A program made the position numbers and the translations under genes. 64,000 nucleotides of DNA from Azohydromonas australica DSM 1124. GTDB lineage: Bacteria > Pseudomonadota > Gammaproteobacteria > Burkholderiales > Burkholderiaceae_C. The notes under the pieces are model-generated. The model ran no database searches, was not told the DNA's origin, and saw only the letters and a list, made by a program, of their open reading frames with translations. Within the stretch, counting starts at the first letter, position 1. Every line of letters begins with the position of its first letter. Positions 29,576 through 39,317 of the stretch are shown one piece after another. Location: NCBI RefSeq assembly GCF_000430725.1, contig NZ_AUMO01000043.1:1555-65554 (forward strand). Direction: 5' to 3'.

Positions 29576-30364
29576 TCAGCCGAACAGCGCCTGCAGCGCC
29601 GCGCCCGGGTCCGGGGCGCGCATGAAGGCCTCGCCGACCAGGAAGGCGTGCACGTCGGCGTCGCGCATGCGGCGCACGTCCGCAGGCGCCAGGATGCCGG
29701 ACTCCGTCACCAGCAGCCGCTCCGCCGGCACGCGCGGCAGCAGCGCCAGCGTGGCGTCCAGGCTGACCTCGAAGGTGCGCAGGTTGCGGTTGTTGATGCC
29801 CACCAGCGGCGTCTTGAGCTTCAGCGCCCGGTCCAGTTCCTCGCCGTCGTGCACCTCCACCAGCACCGCCATGCCCAGCGCCTGCGCCTGCGCCTCCAGG
29901 TCGGCCATCTGCGCGTCGTCCAGGCAGGCGGCGATCAGCAGGATGCAGTCCGCCCCCATCGCCCGCGCGTCGAACACCTGGTAGGCATCGACCATGAAGT
30001 CCTTGCGCAGCACCGGCAGCGCGCACGCGGCGCGCGCCTGGCGCAGGTAGTCGGCATGGCCCTGGAAGAAGCGCTCGTCGGTGAGCACGCTCAGGCAGGC
30101 CGCGCCGTGGCGCTCGTAGCTGGCGGCGATCTCGGCCGGCACGAAGCGCTCGCGCAGCACGCCCTTGCTCGGGCTGGCCTTCTTGACCTCCGCGATCACC
30201 GCCGCCTGCCCCGCCGCCACCTTGGCGCGCAGCGCGCCCACGAAGTCGCGCTGGCCGCCCAGGGCCTCCGCCTCGCGGCGCACCACCTCCAGCGGGCGCA
30301 CGGCCCGCGCCGCCGCGACTTCCTCGTGCTTGACCGCGACGATCTTGTTCAGGATGTCGCTCAT
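29576..30364 (-). CDS. trpC: Indole-3-glycerol phosphate synthase
   Basis: Converts CdRP to indole-3-glycerol phosphate, the fourth step from chorismate to tryptophan. The 262-residue TIM barrel shows [17 protein letters not shown] (catalytic Lys), [24 protein letters not shown] and [13 protein letters not shown]. It is monofunctional (no fused TrpF). The ATG overlaps the trpD stop (ATGA, 30361-30364). It is the last gene of this trp operon; trpF, trpB and trpA are not in the window. Confidence 0.97.
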   Translation of the reverse strand: MSDILNKIVAVKHEEVAAARAVRPLEVVRREAEALGGQRDFVGALRAKVAAGQAAVIAEVKKASPSKGVLRERFVPAEIAASYERHGAACLSVLTDERFFQGHADYLRQARAACALPVLRKDFMVDAYQVFDARAMGADCILLIAACLDDAQMADLEAQAQALGMAVLVEVHDGEELDRALKLKTPLVGINNRNLRTFEVSLDATLALLPRVPAERLLVTESGILAPADVRRMRDADVHAFLVGEAFMRAPDPGAALQALFG

Positions 30365-31401
30365 GCCGCGCTCCCAGCCGATGGCTGCGTGGCCGCCACG
30401 AAGGCCTCCATCTTGGCCTTGGCCGCGCCGCTGGCCAGCGCCTCCCGCGCGCGCTCGATGCCCTCGGCGATCGAGGCCGACACGTCCGCCGCGTACAGCG
30501 CCACGCCGCTGTTGAGCAGCACGATGTCGCGCGCCGCGCCCGGCCGGTTGTCCAGCACGCCGCGCAGCATCTCCAGCGACTGCTGCGGCGTCTCCACGCG
30601 CAGCGCGCGGTTGCTGGCCATGGACAGGCCGAAGTCCTCCGGATGGATCTCGTACTCCTCGATGCCGCCGTCGCGGTACTCGCCCACCATCGTGGCCGCA
30701 CCCAGCGACACCTCGTCCATGCCGTCGCGGCCGTAGACCACCATCGCGTGCTTCGCGCCCAGGCGCTGGAGCGCGCGCACCTGGATGCCGACCAGGTCCG
30801 GGTGGAACACGCCCATCAGGATGTTGGGCGCGTCGGCCGGGTTGGTCAGCGGGCCCAGGATGTTGAAGATCGTGCGCACGCCCAGCTCCTTGCGCACCGG
30901 CGCCACGTTCTTCATGGCCGGGTGGTGGTTGGGAGCGAACATGAAGCCGATGCCCGTGCGCTCGATGCAGCGCGCGATCTCCGCCGGCGCCAGGTCCAGC
31001 CGCACGCCCAGCGCCTCCAGCACGTCGGCGCTGCCGCTCTTGCTGGAGACGCTGCGCCCGCCGTGCTTGGAGACGCGCGCGCCCGCGGCCGCGGCCACGA
31101 ACATCGAGCAGGTGGAGATGTTGAAGGTGTGGGCGCCGTCGCCGCCCGTGCCCACGATGTCCACCAGGTGCTCGCGGTCGGCCACCGGCACCTTGGTCGA
31201 GAACTCGCGCATCACCTGCGCCGCCGCGGTGATCTCGCCGATGGTTTCCTTCTTCACGCGCAGCCCGATGAGCAGCGCCGCCATCATCGGCGCGCTCATC
31301 TCGCCGCTCATGATGCGGCGCATCAGCGCCAGCATCTCGTCGTGGAAGATCTCGCGGTGCTCGATGACGCGCGTCAGGGCTTCGGTGTTGGTGATGGGCA
31401 T
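30361..31401 (-). CDS. trpD: Anthranilate phosphoribosyltransferase
   Basis: Transfers phosphoribose from PRPP to anthranilate. The 346-residue product has the PRPP-binding [14 protein letters not shown] (about 84-97), [21 protein letters not shown] and [25 protein letters not shown]. The start at 31401 ([17 protein letters not shown]) matches the family. It is monofunctional, not fused to TrpG. It follows the threonine aldolase gene by 23 bp and overlaps trpC. Confidence 0.97.
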   Translation of the reverse strand: MPITNTEALTRVIEHREIFHDEMLALMRRIMSGEMSAPMMAALLIGLRVKKETIGEITAAAQVMREFSTKVPVADREHLVDIVGTGGDGAHTFNISTCSMFVAAAAGARVSKHGGRSVSSKSGSADVLEALGVRLDLAPAEIARCIERTGIGFMFAPNHHPAMKNVAPVRKELGVRTIFNILGPLTNPADAPNILMGVFHPDLVGIQVRALQRLGAKHAMVVYGRDGMDEVSLGAATMVGEYRDGGIEEYEIHPEDFGLSMASNRALRVETPQQSLEMLRGVLDNRPGAARDIVLLNSGVALYAADVSASIAEGIERAREALASGAAKAKMEAFVAATQPSAGSAA

Positions 31402-31424
31402 CGCAGGCCTCCAGGCAGTCGTTG

Positions 31425-32492
31425 TCAGTTGTCTTGTGCGCAGAACTCGCGCACGGCGGCGATGGCGCGCTCCACGCCCGCGGCGTCCACGTCCAGGTGC
31501 GTGACGAAGCGCAGGCCGATCAGCCCCGTGGCCAGCACGCCGCGCGCGCGCAGGTGCGCCAGCAGCGCCTCGCCGCGGCCGCCGGCCACGTCCGCGAAGA
31601 CGATGTTGGTCTGCGGGCGCTTGACCGCCAGGCCCGGCAGGCCTTCCAGCCCCTGCGCCAGGCGCGCCGCCAGCGCGTGGTCCTCGGCCAGGCGCTGCAC
31701 GTGGTGCGTGAGCGCGTGGTCCACCGCCGCCGCCAGCACGCCGACCTGGCGCATGCCGCCGCCGACCATCTTGCGCACGCGACGAGCGCGGGCGATCAGC
31801 TCGCGCGAGCCGCACAGCATCGAGCCCACCGGCGCTCCCAGGCCCTTGCTGAAGCAGACGGAGACGGAGTCGAAGTGGCGCGCGATCTCGCCCGGCGCCA
31901 CGCCCGAGGCCACCGCGGCGTTGAAGAGCCGCGCCCCGTCCAGGTGCGTCGCCAGCCCGCGCCGGCGCGCCAGCGCCGTGGCTGCCTCCACGTAGCCGGC
32001 GGGCAGCACGTTGCCGTTCCAGGTGTTCTCCAGGCACAGCAGCCGCGTGCGCGCGAAATGCTCGTCATCGGGCTTGATGGCGGCCTCGATGTCCTCCAGC
32101 CGCAGCGTGCCGTCCGGCTGCTGCGGCAGCGGCTGCGGCTGGATGCCGCCCAGCACCGCCCCGCCGCCGCCCTCGTAGCGGTAGCAGTGCGCGAGGTTGC
32201 CGGCGATGTACTCGTCGCCGCGCCCGCAGTGCGACAGCAGCGCGCACAGGTTGCTCTGCGTGCCGCTGGCCATGAAGAGCGCGTCCTCCTTGCCCAGCAG
32301 CGCCGCCACGCGCGCCTGCAGCGCGTTGACCGTGGGGTCGTCGCCGAACACGTCGTCGCCCACCGGCGCGGCCAGCATCGCCGCGCGCATGGCGGCGGTG
32401 GGGCGCGTGACGGTGTCGCTGCGCAGGTCCACCACGTCCGGCGTGCCCACCGGTGCCGCTGCCGCGGCGCTGCCGTAGCTCACGGTGCTCAT
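31425..32492 (-). CDS. ltaE: Low-specificity L-threonine aldolase
   Basis: PLP enzyme that cleaves L-threonine or L-allo-threonine to glycine and acetaldehyde. The 355-residue product shows [15 protein letters not shown] at the start, [36 protein letters not shown] (PLP-binding Asp) and [14 protein letters not shown] with the Schiff-base Lys. Its ATG overlaps the trpG stop (ATGA, 32489-32492) and trpD follows 23 bp later, so it is an integral member of the trp operon. It has no known step in tryptophan synthesis; it could supply glycine or affect serine/threonine supply. Confidence 0.93.
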   Translation of the reverse strand: MSTVSYGSAAAAAPVGTPDVVDLRSDTVTRPTAAMRAAMLAAPVGDDVFGDDPTVNALQARVAALLGKEDALFMASGTQSNLCALLSHCGRGDEYIAGNLAHCYRYEGGGGAVLGGIQPQPLPQQPDGTLRLEDIEAAIKPDDEHFARTRLLCLENTWNGNVLPAGYVEAATALARRRGLATHLDGARLFNAAVASGVAPGEIARHFDSVSVCFSKGLGAPVGSMLCGSRELIARARRVRKMVGGGMRQVGVLAAAVDHALTHHVQRLAEDHALAARLAQGLEGLPGLAVKRPQTNIVFADVAGGRGEALLAHLRARGVLATGLIGLRFVTHLDVDAAGVERAIAAVREFCAQDN

Positions 32493-33082
32493 GCTGCAGC
32501 CCGGCTCATTTCGATGAAGTTGCGCAGCATCGCGTGCCCGTGCTCGGAGAGGATGGACTCGGGATGGAATTGCACACCCTCCAGCGGCGTGCGCGTGCCC
32601 GCCAGGTCGCGATGGCGCACGCCCATGATCTCGCCGTCGTCCGTCTGCGAGGTGACGATCAGCGCCTGCGGCATGGTCTCGCGCTCGATGGCCAGCGAGT
32701 GGTAGCGCACCACGTCGAAGTCCTGCGGCAGCCCGGCGTACACGCCCGCCTGGTCGGTGTGGATGGTGCTCACCTTGCCGTGCATCTGCACCTTGGCACG
32801 GATGATCTTCCCGCCCAGCGCGGCACCGATGCTCTGGTGCCCCAGGCACACGCCCAGGATCGGCAGCTTTCCGGTGAAGTGCTGGATGGCCGGCACGCAG
32901 ATGCCCGCCTCCGCCGGCGAGCACGGCCCCGGCGACAGCACCAGCTGGTCGGGTTTCAGCTCCGCGATGCCTTCGAGCGTGATCTCGTCGTTGCGGAACA
33001 CGCGCACCTCCTCGCCCAGCTCGCCGAAGTACTGCACGAGGTTGAAGGTGAAGGAGTCGTAGTTGTCGATCATCAGCAGCAT
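32489..33082 (-). CDS. trpG: Anthranilate synthase glutamine amidotransferase component
   Basis: Releases ammonia from glutamine for TrpE. The 197-residue class I amidotransferase shows [20 protein letters not shown], the oxyanion and nucleophile region [10 protein letters not shown] (Cys) and the His-Glu pair in VQFHPESIL. It could also serve as PabA with PabB, as in some bacteria. It follows trpE by 11 bp and overlaps ltaE. Confidence 0.97.
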   Translation of the reverse strand: MLLMIDNYDSFTFNLVQYFGELGEEVRVFRNDEITLEGIAELKPDQLVLSPGPCSPAEAGICVPAIQHFTGKLPILGVCLGHQSIGAALGGKIIRAKVQMHGKVSTIHTDQAGVYAGLPQDFDVVRYHSLAIERETMPQALIVTSQTDDGEIMGVRHRDLAGTRTPLEGVQFHPESILSEHGHAMLRNFIEMSRAAA

Positions 33083-33093
33083 GGCGGTCTCCT

Positions 33094-34569
<1,476 letters not shown>

Positions 34570-34706
34570 GGTGCGGGCCCTCCAGGCCCGGCGGGCGCCC
34601 GAGGCGGGCGGCCCGTAAGGTCGGTGGTTCAGGGCCGCTCAGGGGCGGCCGGCTGGGGCAGGCGCCGCAGGCGCGTCGTCACGACGGCCGGGGCGCAAAC
34701 CAAACG

Positions 34707-34781
34707 TCAGGCAGGCCAGCCTCGCCAGGGCCAGGCTCCCCGGTCGATCGACCCCTTCGTCAGTTTGCGCGCCAAAAACAT
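34707..34781 (-). CDS. trpL: Candidate trp operon leader peptide
   Basis: A 24-codon ORF that starts ATG at 34781 and ends TGA at 34707-34709, 137 bp before trpE. The product begins MFLARKLTKG and ends GAWPWRGWPA, so Trp codons occur at positions 17, 19 and 22. An 8-bp inverted repeat encloses the Trp codons on the transcript: GCGCAAAC in codons 4-6 (34763-34770) can pair with 34693-34700 just past the stop. A stalled ribosome would block that pairing. The downstream leader is GC-rich with several stems, but I see no T-run, so the mechanism (Rho-dependent, translational or other) is open. Confidence 0.6.
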   Translation of the reverse strand: MFLARKLTKGSIDRGAWPWRGWPA

Positions 34782-34791
34782 GATGCGTTCC

Positions 34792-34800
34792 AGTCTAGCA
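34792..34800 (-). promoter_or_regulatory. Extended -10 promoter candidate for the trp leader
   Basis: TGCTAGACT is an extended -10 element. Transcription would start 3-6 nt before the leader ATG, so the leader peptide would be translated from an almost leaderless mRNA. No clear -35 is visible. Confidence 0.5.
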
Positions 34801-34819
34801 GGCCCGCGGCGCAAGCCCG

Positions 34820-34852
34820 AGGCCCGGGGTGGGACGCTTTGAAACCGGGCCT
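34820..34852 (-). terminator. Hairpin just past gph, possible weak terminator
   Basis: An 8-bp GC stem (34820-34827 with 34845-34852, 17-nt loop) lies 5 bp past the gph stop codon. There is no T-run after it on the minus strand. It would separate gph from the trp promoter if it works. Confidence 0.4.
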
Positions 34853-34856
34853 GTTC

Positions 34857-35531
34857 TCAGAGGTGACGCCGCAGCGCCGCCAGGTCCAGCGCGTCCAGCC
34901 GGTCCACGTGCGCCTCGGCGCGCAGCTCGCGCACCGGCTGGCCGTGGTTGTAGCCGTAGCTCACCAGCACCAGCGGGCAGCCCGCGGCATGCGCGGCCTC
35001 GGCGTCGTTGCTGGAGTCGCCCACCATCAGCGTGCGGCCGGGCGCCGTGCCCAGCGCCTCGCAGGTCTTGAGCAGCGGCAGCGGATCGGGCTTCTTGGCC
35101 GCGAAGGCGTCGCCGCCGAAGACGAAGCTGAAGAATTGTTCGATGCCCTTGGCCGCCAGCAGCGGCCGCGCGAAGGCGTTGGGCTTGTTGGTCAGGCAGG
35201 CCAGCTTCAGCCCCGCCGCCTGCAATTGCCGCAAGCCTTCCACCACGCCGGGATAGAGCTCGGAATGCCGGCCGTTGATGGCCAGGTAGTGGTGCTGGTA
35301 GCGCGCGAAGGCGGTGTCGAAGCGCTCCGGCGCGGCGCCCGCGTGCGCCAGCGTGCGGCGGATCAGGTGCTCCGAGCCCTTGCCCACCGTCTGCTCGACG
35401 AAGTGGCGCTCGACCGCCGGCAGCGCCAGGTCGGCCAGCATCGCGTTGAGCGCGACGACGAAGTCGCCCAGCGTGTCCACCATCGTCCCGTCGAGGTCGA
35501 TGATGGCGGCGTCCAAACGAAGAGCATTCAC
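34857..35531 (-). CDS. gph: Phosphoglycolate phosphatase
   Basis: HAD-superfamily enzyme that removes 2-phosphoglycolate formed during DNA repair or oxygenase side reactions. The 224-residue product shows the nucleophile motif IIDLDGTMVDT (about 10), the cap domain, CLTNKPNAFARPLL (motif II), K in AKKPDPLPLL (motif III) and MVGDSSNDAEAAHAAG (motif IV). I chose the GTG at 35531, preceded by AGGA 8 nt upstream; a longer ATG start would add a basic non-homologous stretch. gph upstream of trpE is a common betaproteobacterial order; rpe, usually adjacent, is 8 kb away here. Confidence 0.93.
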   Translation of the reverse strand: MNALRLDAAIIDLDGTMVDTLGDFVVALNAMLADLALPAVERHFVEQTVGKGSEHLIRRTLAHAGAAPERFDTAFARYQHHYLAINGRHSELYPGVVEGLRQLQAAGLKLACLTNKPNAFARPLLAAKGIEQFFSFVFGGDAFAAKKPDPLPLLKTCEALGTAPGRTLMVGDSSNDAEAAHAAGCPLVLVSYGYNHGQPVRELRAEAHVDRLDALDLAALRRHL

Positions 35532-35626
35532 GGCGGATCCTACGGCAGCGTTCGACAAGGGCCCGCAATGTAGCGGCTGCCTCGCGTCACCCCGCGCAAG
35601 CGGGACTTTGCTCCCGCAAGAAGCAC

Positions 35627-35650
35627 GAAGCCCGGCACGGGCCGGGCTTC
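35627..35650 (-). terminator. Terminator after the YsnF-type stress gene
   Basis: A perfect 10-bp GC stem (35627-35636 with 35641-35650, 4-nt loop) is followed on the minus strand by GTGCTTCTT. It lies 68 bp past the stop of the stress protein and upstream of gph. Confidence 0.7.
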
Positions 35651-35717
35651 GCTTCTTGGCAGAGCCGAAGGCCGAGGCCGCCCGCGAGGCGGCCACCGGC
35701 CCGGGGCGGGACGGTCG

Positions 35718-37136
35718 TTACTGGGTCATGCGATCCCAGCCACGGCGCACGGCGCCCTTCATGCGGTCCCAGGTGCCGCCGGGGTTGCGGCTTTCCCAGT
35801 CGCGACGCAGATCGGGTTCGACGGCAGCCCAGTCACGGCCGCTGTAGCGCGCGTCGTCGCGCAGCGAATGGCCGTAGCGGTAGGCGGGCTCGTAGTCGTC
35901 GTAGGTCCCGCCCTGGCTGGCGTAGTTGGTCTGCCAGTCGTTCCGGTAGTAGTCGGCGTCATAGGCCGAGCCGCGCTGCATCGAGTCCGGCGTCACGGCG
36001 TCCTTCGTGCGCTCCCAGCCGCGGCGCACGGCGCCCTTCATGCGCTCCCAGGTGCCGCCGGGGTTGCGGGTGTCCCAGTCGCGGCGTGCATCGGCCTCGA
36101 TGGCGTCCCAGTCGCGGTCCGCGTAACGCGCATCGCTGCGCAGCGTGCTTCCGTAGCGGTAGGCCGGCTCGTAGTCGTCATAGGTGCCGCCCTGGCTGGC
36201 GTAGTTGGTCTGCCAGTCGTTGCGGTAGTAGTCGCTGTCAAAGGCCCCGGTGCGGCTGCCCGCCAGCTTCTCGACCTCGACCTCGGTGCTGCGCACCGTG
36301 TCGCTGATCTGCTCGGTGCGCTGCTCCACGGTCTTGCCCACGCGCACCTCTTCCACCACGCGCGCGGTCTTGGCGACCACGGCCTGCTCGGCGGTCTCGC
36401 GGACTTCGATGGTGCGGTCCTTCAGGTCCGCCAGGTCGGCGGCGGTGGCCGGACGGTCCACCGGGCGGCGCTCGACCTGCGCATGCTCCTCGCGCAGCTG
36501 CACGGTCTCGCTCACCGGCGTCTCGATGGTGCGCGAGTACACGCGCACGCCGCCGGTACTCACCGCGCGCTTGCCGACCTGCAGCTCCTCGCGCACCACC
36601 GGGATCACGCCCTCGGTGTCGCCCGTGGCGCGCACGCGGGCCGTGGCCTCGTTGCCCAGCGACTCGCCCAGCGTGGTGCGGTCGCGGTCCAGCGTGGTGT
36701 TGGTGGCGGCCGCTGCGGTGCTGGGCGTGGACAGGGCGTCATCGCTCCAGCCCTCGGAGCGCCAGGACTCGACGCGCTCGTCGATGTCCACCGCGCCGGC
36801 GTTCTGCAGCGTGTCGCGCACCTCGTCCAGGCGCGTGTCGTCGTCCACGTCCACCTTCACCACCGCCGCGCCGCGGCGCACGGCCTCGGCGTAGTGGCCG
36901 ACCTCGCGGTCGTCATCCGGCCCGAACAGGTCGGCGAAGAAGTTGCGCACGCGACCCATCACGCCGGTCTCGGCGTGCGTGGTGGTCGTGTCGGTGGCCG
37001 CGGTGCTGCCCAGCGTGGTGTCGTCGGAATGCGTGACATGCACGCAGGCCGGGTCGATACCCGTGCTGGCCAGGGCCTGCGCTGCGCGCTGAGCCTCGGC
37101 ATCAGAATCGAATACGCCAACGACGGTCTGTCTCAT
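35718..37136 (-). CDS. YsnF/DUF2382 general stress protein with two C-terminal repeats
   Basis: A 472-residue hydrophilic protein. Residues 1-120 resemble the general stress protein 17M-type domain (RQTVVGVFDSDAEAQRAAQAL, then a ferredoxin-like second half). Residues about 176-290 form a YsnF/AvaK (DUF2382) domain with IPVVREELQVGKR and VVEEVRVGK. Residues 300-378 and 393-471 are two copies of an acidic/aromatic repeat with DYYRNDWQTNYASQGGTYDD and NPGGTW-RMKGAVRRGW. An AAGGAG site precedes the ATG. A smaller DUF2382 gene lies 67 bp upstream. Role unknown; related proteins are linked to general, heat or desiccation stress. Confidence 0.88.
   Translation of the reverse strand: MRQTVVGVFDSDAEAQRAAQALASTGIDPACVHVTHSDDTTLGSTAATDTTTTHAETGVMGRVRNFFADLFGPDDDREVGHYAEAVRRGAAVVKVDVDDDTRLDEVRDTLQNAGAVDIDERVESWRSEGWSDDALSTPSTAAAATNTTLDRDRTTLGESLGNEATARVRATGDTEGVIPVVREELQVGKRAVSTGGVRVYSRTIETPVSETVQLREEHAQVERRPVDRPATAADLADLKDRTIEVRETAEQAVVAKTARVVEEVRVGKTVEQRTEQISDTVRSTEVEVEKLAGSRTGAFDSDYYRNDWQTNYASQGGTYDDYEPAYRYGSTLRSDARYADRDWDAIEADARRDWDTRNPGGTWERMKGAVRRGWERTKDAVTPDSMQRGSAYDADYYRNDWQTNYASQGGTYDDYEPAYRYGHSLRDDARYSGRDWAAVEPDLRRDWESRNPGGTWDRMKGAVRRGWDRMTQ
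35724..35960 (-). repeat. C-terminal repeat copy B in the stress protein gene
   Basis: Encodes residues 393-471. It is a direct copy of 36003-36239 with a period of 279 bp (93 codons). The DYYRNDWQTNYASQGG and NPGGTW blocks are identical and only scattered residues differ. Confidence 0.85.
36003..36239 (-). repeat. C-terminal repeat copy A in the stress protein gene
   Basis: Encodes residues 300-378, the partner of the copy at 35724-35960. The two are similar enough for slippage or unequal recombination to change repeat number. Confidence 0.85.
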
Positions 37137-37203
37137 TTCCGGACTCCTTGGGTTTGCAGGCGGGACGTGCCCGCAGGCAGTTGCAGCTGGGTTGCGATGG
37201 GCC

Positions 37204-37626
37204 TCAGGCGTTGTCGACCTCGGTCCAGGAACCATCGGCCTGGCGCCGCTCCACTACCGCACGTTGCCGCCGCAGCGGCACCTGTTCGGTGTGCGACGCA
37301 GTGAAGCGCTGACGGTGCAGGCGGATCTCCTCCTTGAGCACCAGACGGCGCTCGATCACCTCTTCGTAGACCGGCACCACCAGCACCTCGCCCTCGGTCC
37401 ACGGCTCGCGCGTCTGCGCCACCGCCACACCCACGGGCACCCGCTCCACCACCACGCTCTCCTGCTCCAGCGAGTGCTCCAGCGTTTCGCTGTGTTCCTC
37501 GGTCAGCACCCGCACGCGCAATGCGCCGACCTCCTCGGTCCGCGTGTTCACGTGCAGTTCTTCCCTCACCACCGGCAAGGTCACCGGGAGATCGGGGTCG
37601 GGAGAGGCAGGGTTTTGAGGGCTCAT
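37204..37626 (-). CDS. DUF2382 (YsnF/AvaK domain) protein
   Basis: A 140-residue protein that consists almost only of one DUF2382 domain: LPVTLPVVREELHVNTRT, ESVVVERVPVGVAVA and VLVVPVYEEVIERRLVLKEEIRLHR. The same domain is embedded in the larger stress protein that follows 67 bp downstream, so the two are probably a cotranscribed pair. It lies 101 bp after the thiamine operon. No enzymatic motif is visible. Function not known beyond the stress association of the family. Confidence 0.88.
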   Translation of the reverse strand: MSPQNPASPDPDLPVTLPVVREELHVNTRTEEVGALRVRVLTEEHSETLEHSLEQESVVVERVPVGVAVAQTREPWTEGEVLVVPVYEEVIERRLVLKEEIRLHRQRFTASHTEQVPLRRQRAVVERRQADGSWTEVDNA

Positions 37627-37698
37627 CACATCACCAGCTTGGGAACCCTGATCTGGCAAGCCCTGTGCCCAGGGGATGTTCCAGGCCGGCTTGGAGAC

Positions 37699-37721
37699 GG
37701 CCGGGGGATGGACACCCGGCC
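37699..37721 (-). terminator. Possible weak terminator of the thi operon
   Basis: A 7-bp GC stem (37699-37705 with 37715-37721) begins 7 bp past the thiDE stop. There is no T-run, so termination would be incomplete or Rho-assisted. Confidence 0.35.
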
Positions 37722-37727
37722 GGTTGG

Positions 37728-39317
37728 TCAGTCCTCGCGTTCGAGGCTGGGATGCGGCAGGGCCGGCACCGGCAGCGCCGCCGCGGCGCGCCCTTGGCTG
37801 AGCGCCCGCTGCAGCGCCGGCACCGTGCGCGCCGGCTCCTCGCCCAGCACGCGCACGGCGCACACGCCGTCGGCCCCGCAGCGCGCAGCCTGCTCGAACT
37901 GCGCCGCTTCCAGCAGCCCGCCGATGGCCACCACCGGCGCCGGCGCCATGGCACACCACCACGCAAGGTTGTCCAGCCCCTGCGGACGCCAGGGCATCGC
38001 CTTGGTCAGGGTAGGCCACACCGGGCCGCAGGCCAGGTAGCGCGGGCGCAGCGTCGCCGCGCGGCACAGCTCCCACAGGCTGTGCGTGCTGATGCCCAGC
38101 TTCAGACCGCTGTCCCGCAGCGCCCGGCGGCCCGCGTCGCCCAGCGCCATCAGGTCTTCCTGCCCCAAATGCACGGCCTCGGCGCCCAGCTCCAGCGCCA
38201 GCCGCCAGTGGTCGTTGACGAACAGCTCGGCTCCCGCCGCGCGGCAGGCCGCGACGCCGGCGCGGATCTCCTCGGCCAGCGCGGCGTGCCAGGCGGCATC
38301 GGGCACGGCCGGCGTCTTGATGCGCAGCTGCAGCGTGCGCACGTCCGCCGCCAGCGCCTGGCGCACGCGCGCGGCGCTGTCCACGATGGCGTAGAGGTCC
38401 AGCGGACGCGCCGCCGCGGCACCGGAGGAGGCTTCCCCGACGCCGAACGCCGGCGCCTCGCCCCAGCTCATGCGCGGCAGCAGCGCCGGCTCCAGGCCGA
38501 AGCCTGCCCGCGCGCACACCGGCCCCGCGCCCTGCCCCGCCGCGCCGCCGTGGCGCAGTGCCTGCGCCGTGGCCATCTTGGCCAGCACCGCGGCGTCGGC
38601 CGGCACGAAGCCCAGCGCCAGCGCGCAGGCCAGCGCGGTGGCGAAGCTGCAGCCCGTGCCGTGCGTGTGCGGCGTGGCCTGGCGCGGCAGCGCCAGCCAG
38701 CCCTCGGCCTGCGGCGTGGCGATCCAGTCCAGGGCCAGCGCCCCGTCCTGCGCGCTGTCCCCGCCGGTGATGCACACGCTGCGCGCGCCGCGCCGCGCCT
38801 GCAGCGCGCGCGCCAGCGCAGGCGCGGCGCACGCGGCGTCACCGCCGGCCGGCGCCTCGCCCAGCAGCGCCGCGGCCTCGCGCCGGTTGGGCGTGACCAC
38901 CGTGGCGCGTGGCAGCAGCAGCGCCTGGTAGGCGCGCAGCGTGGCCTCGTCCGCGAAGCCGGCGCCGGTGCTGGCACCCAGCACCGGGTCCACCACCAGC
39001 GCCAGCGGGCCGCGCGCGCGCAGCCGGTCCACCCAGCGCGCCACCAGCTCGACCTGCGCCACACCGCCGAGCAGGCCGGTCTTGAGGGCCTGCGGCGGCA
39101 TGTCGTGCTCCAGCGCTAGCAATTGCGCCTCGATCAGCTCCGGCGCCAGCGGCTCCACGCGCGTGACCGCCGTCGAGCTCTGCGCCGTGACGGCCGCCAC
39201 CACCGGGCACAAGTGCACCTCGAAAGCGTCGGCCATGCGCTGGTCGGCGGACAGGCCCGCGCCACCGCCGCTGTCGGTGCCGGCGATGCTCCAGACGATG
39301 GGCAACATCGCGCTCAT
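37728..39317 (-). CDS. thiDE: Fused HMP-phosphate kinase / thiamine phosphate synthase (ThiD-ThiE)
   Basis: A 529-residue two-domain protein. Residues 1-275 are ThiD, which phosphorylates HMP and HMP-P: SIAGTDSGGGAGLSADQ at about 9-25, ALKTGLLGG, VDPVLGAS, and HGTGCSFATALACAL near the catalytic Cys. Residues about 320-529 are ThiE, which joins HMP-PP to thiazole phosphate: LYAIVDS, LQLRIKT, ELFVNDHWRLALELGAEAVHLGQ, GISTHSLWE and GPVWPTLTKAMPW. The ATG overlaps the thiG stop (ATGA, 39314-39317). It completes the operon's route to thiamine phosphate. Confidence 0.95.
   Translation of the reverse strand: MSAMLPIVWSIAGTDSGGGAGLSADQRMADAFEVHLCPVVAAVTAQSSTAVTRVEPLAPELIEAQLLALEHDMPPQALKTGLLGGVAQVELVARWVDRLRARGPLALVVDPVLGASTGAGFADEATLRAYQALLLPRATVVTPNRREAAALLGEAPAGGDAACAAPALARALQARRGARSVCITGGDSAQDGALALDWIATPQAEGWLALPRQATPHTHGTGCSFATALACALALGFVPADAAVLAKMATAQALRHGGAAGQGAGPVCARAGFGLEPALLPRMSWGEAPAFGVGEASSGAAAARPLDLYAIVDSAARVRQALAADVRTLQLRIKTPAVPDAAWHAALAEEIRAGVAACRAAGAELFVNDHWRLALELGAEAVHLGQEDLMALGDAGRRALRDSGLKLGISTHSLWELCRAATLRPRYLACGPVWPTLTKAMPWRPQGLDNLAWWCAMAPAPVVAIGGLLEAAQFEQAARCGADGVCAVRVLGEEPARTVPALQRALSQGRAAAALPVPALPHPSLERED

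Noticed and set aside
35724-36239. The two 237-bp repeats as a CRISPR-like or transposon repeat
   Set aside because: They are in frame inside one gene, encode a protein repeat and have a 93-codon period. This is an internal protein duplication.
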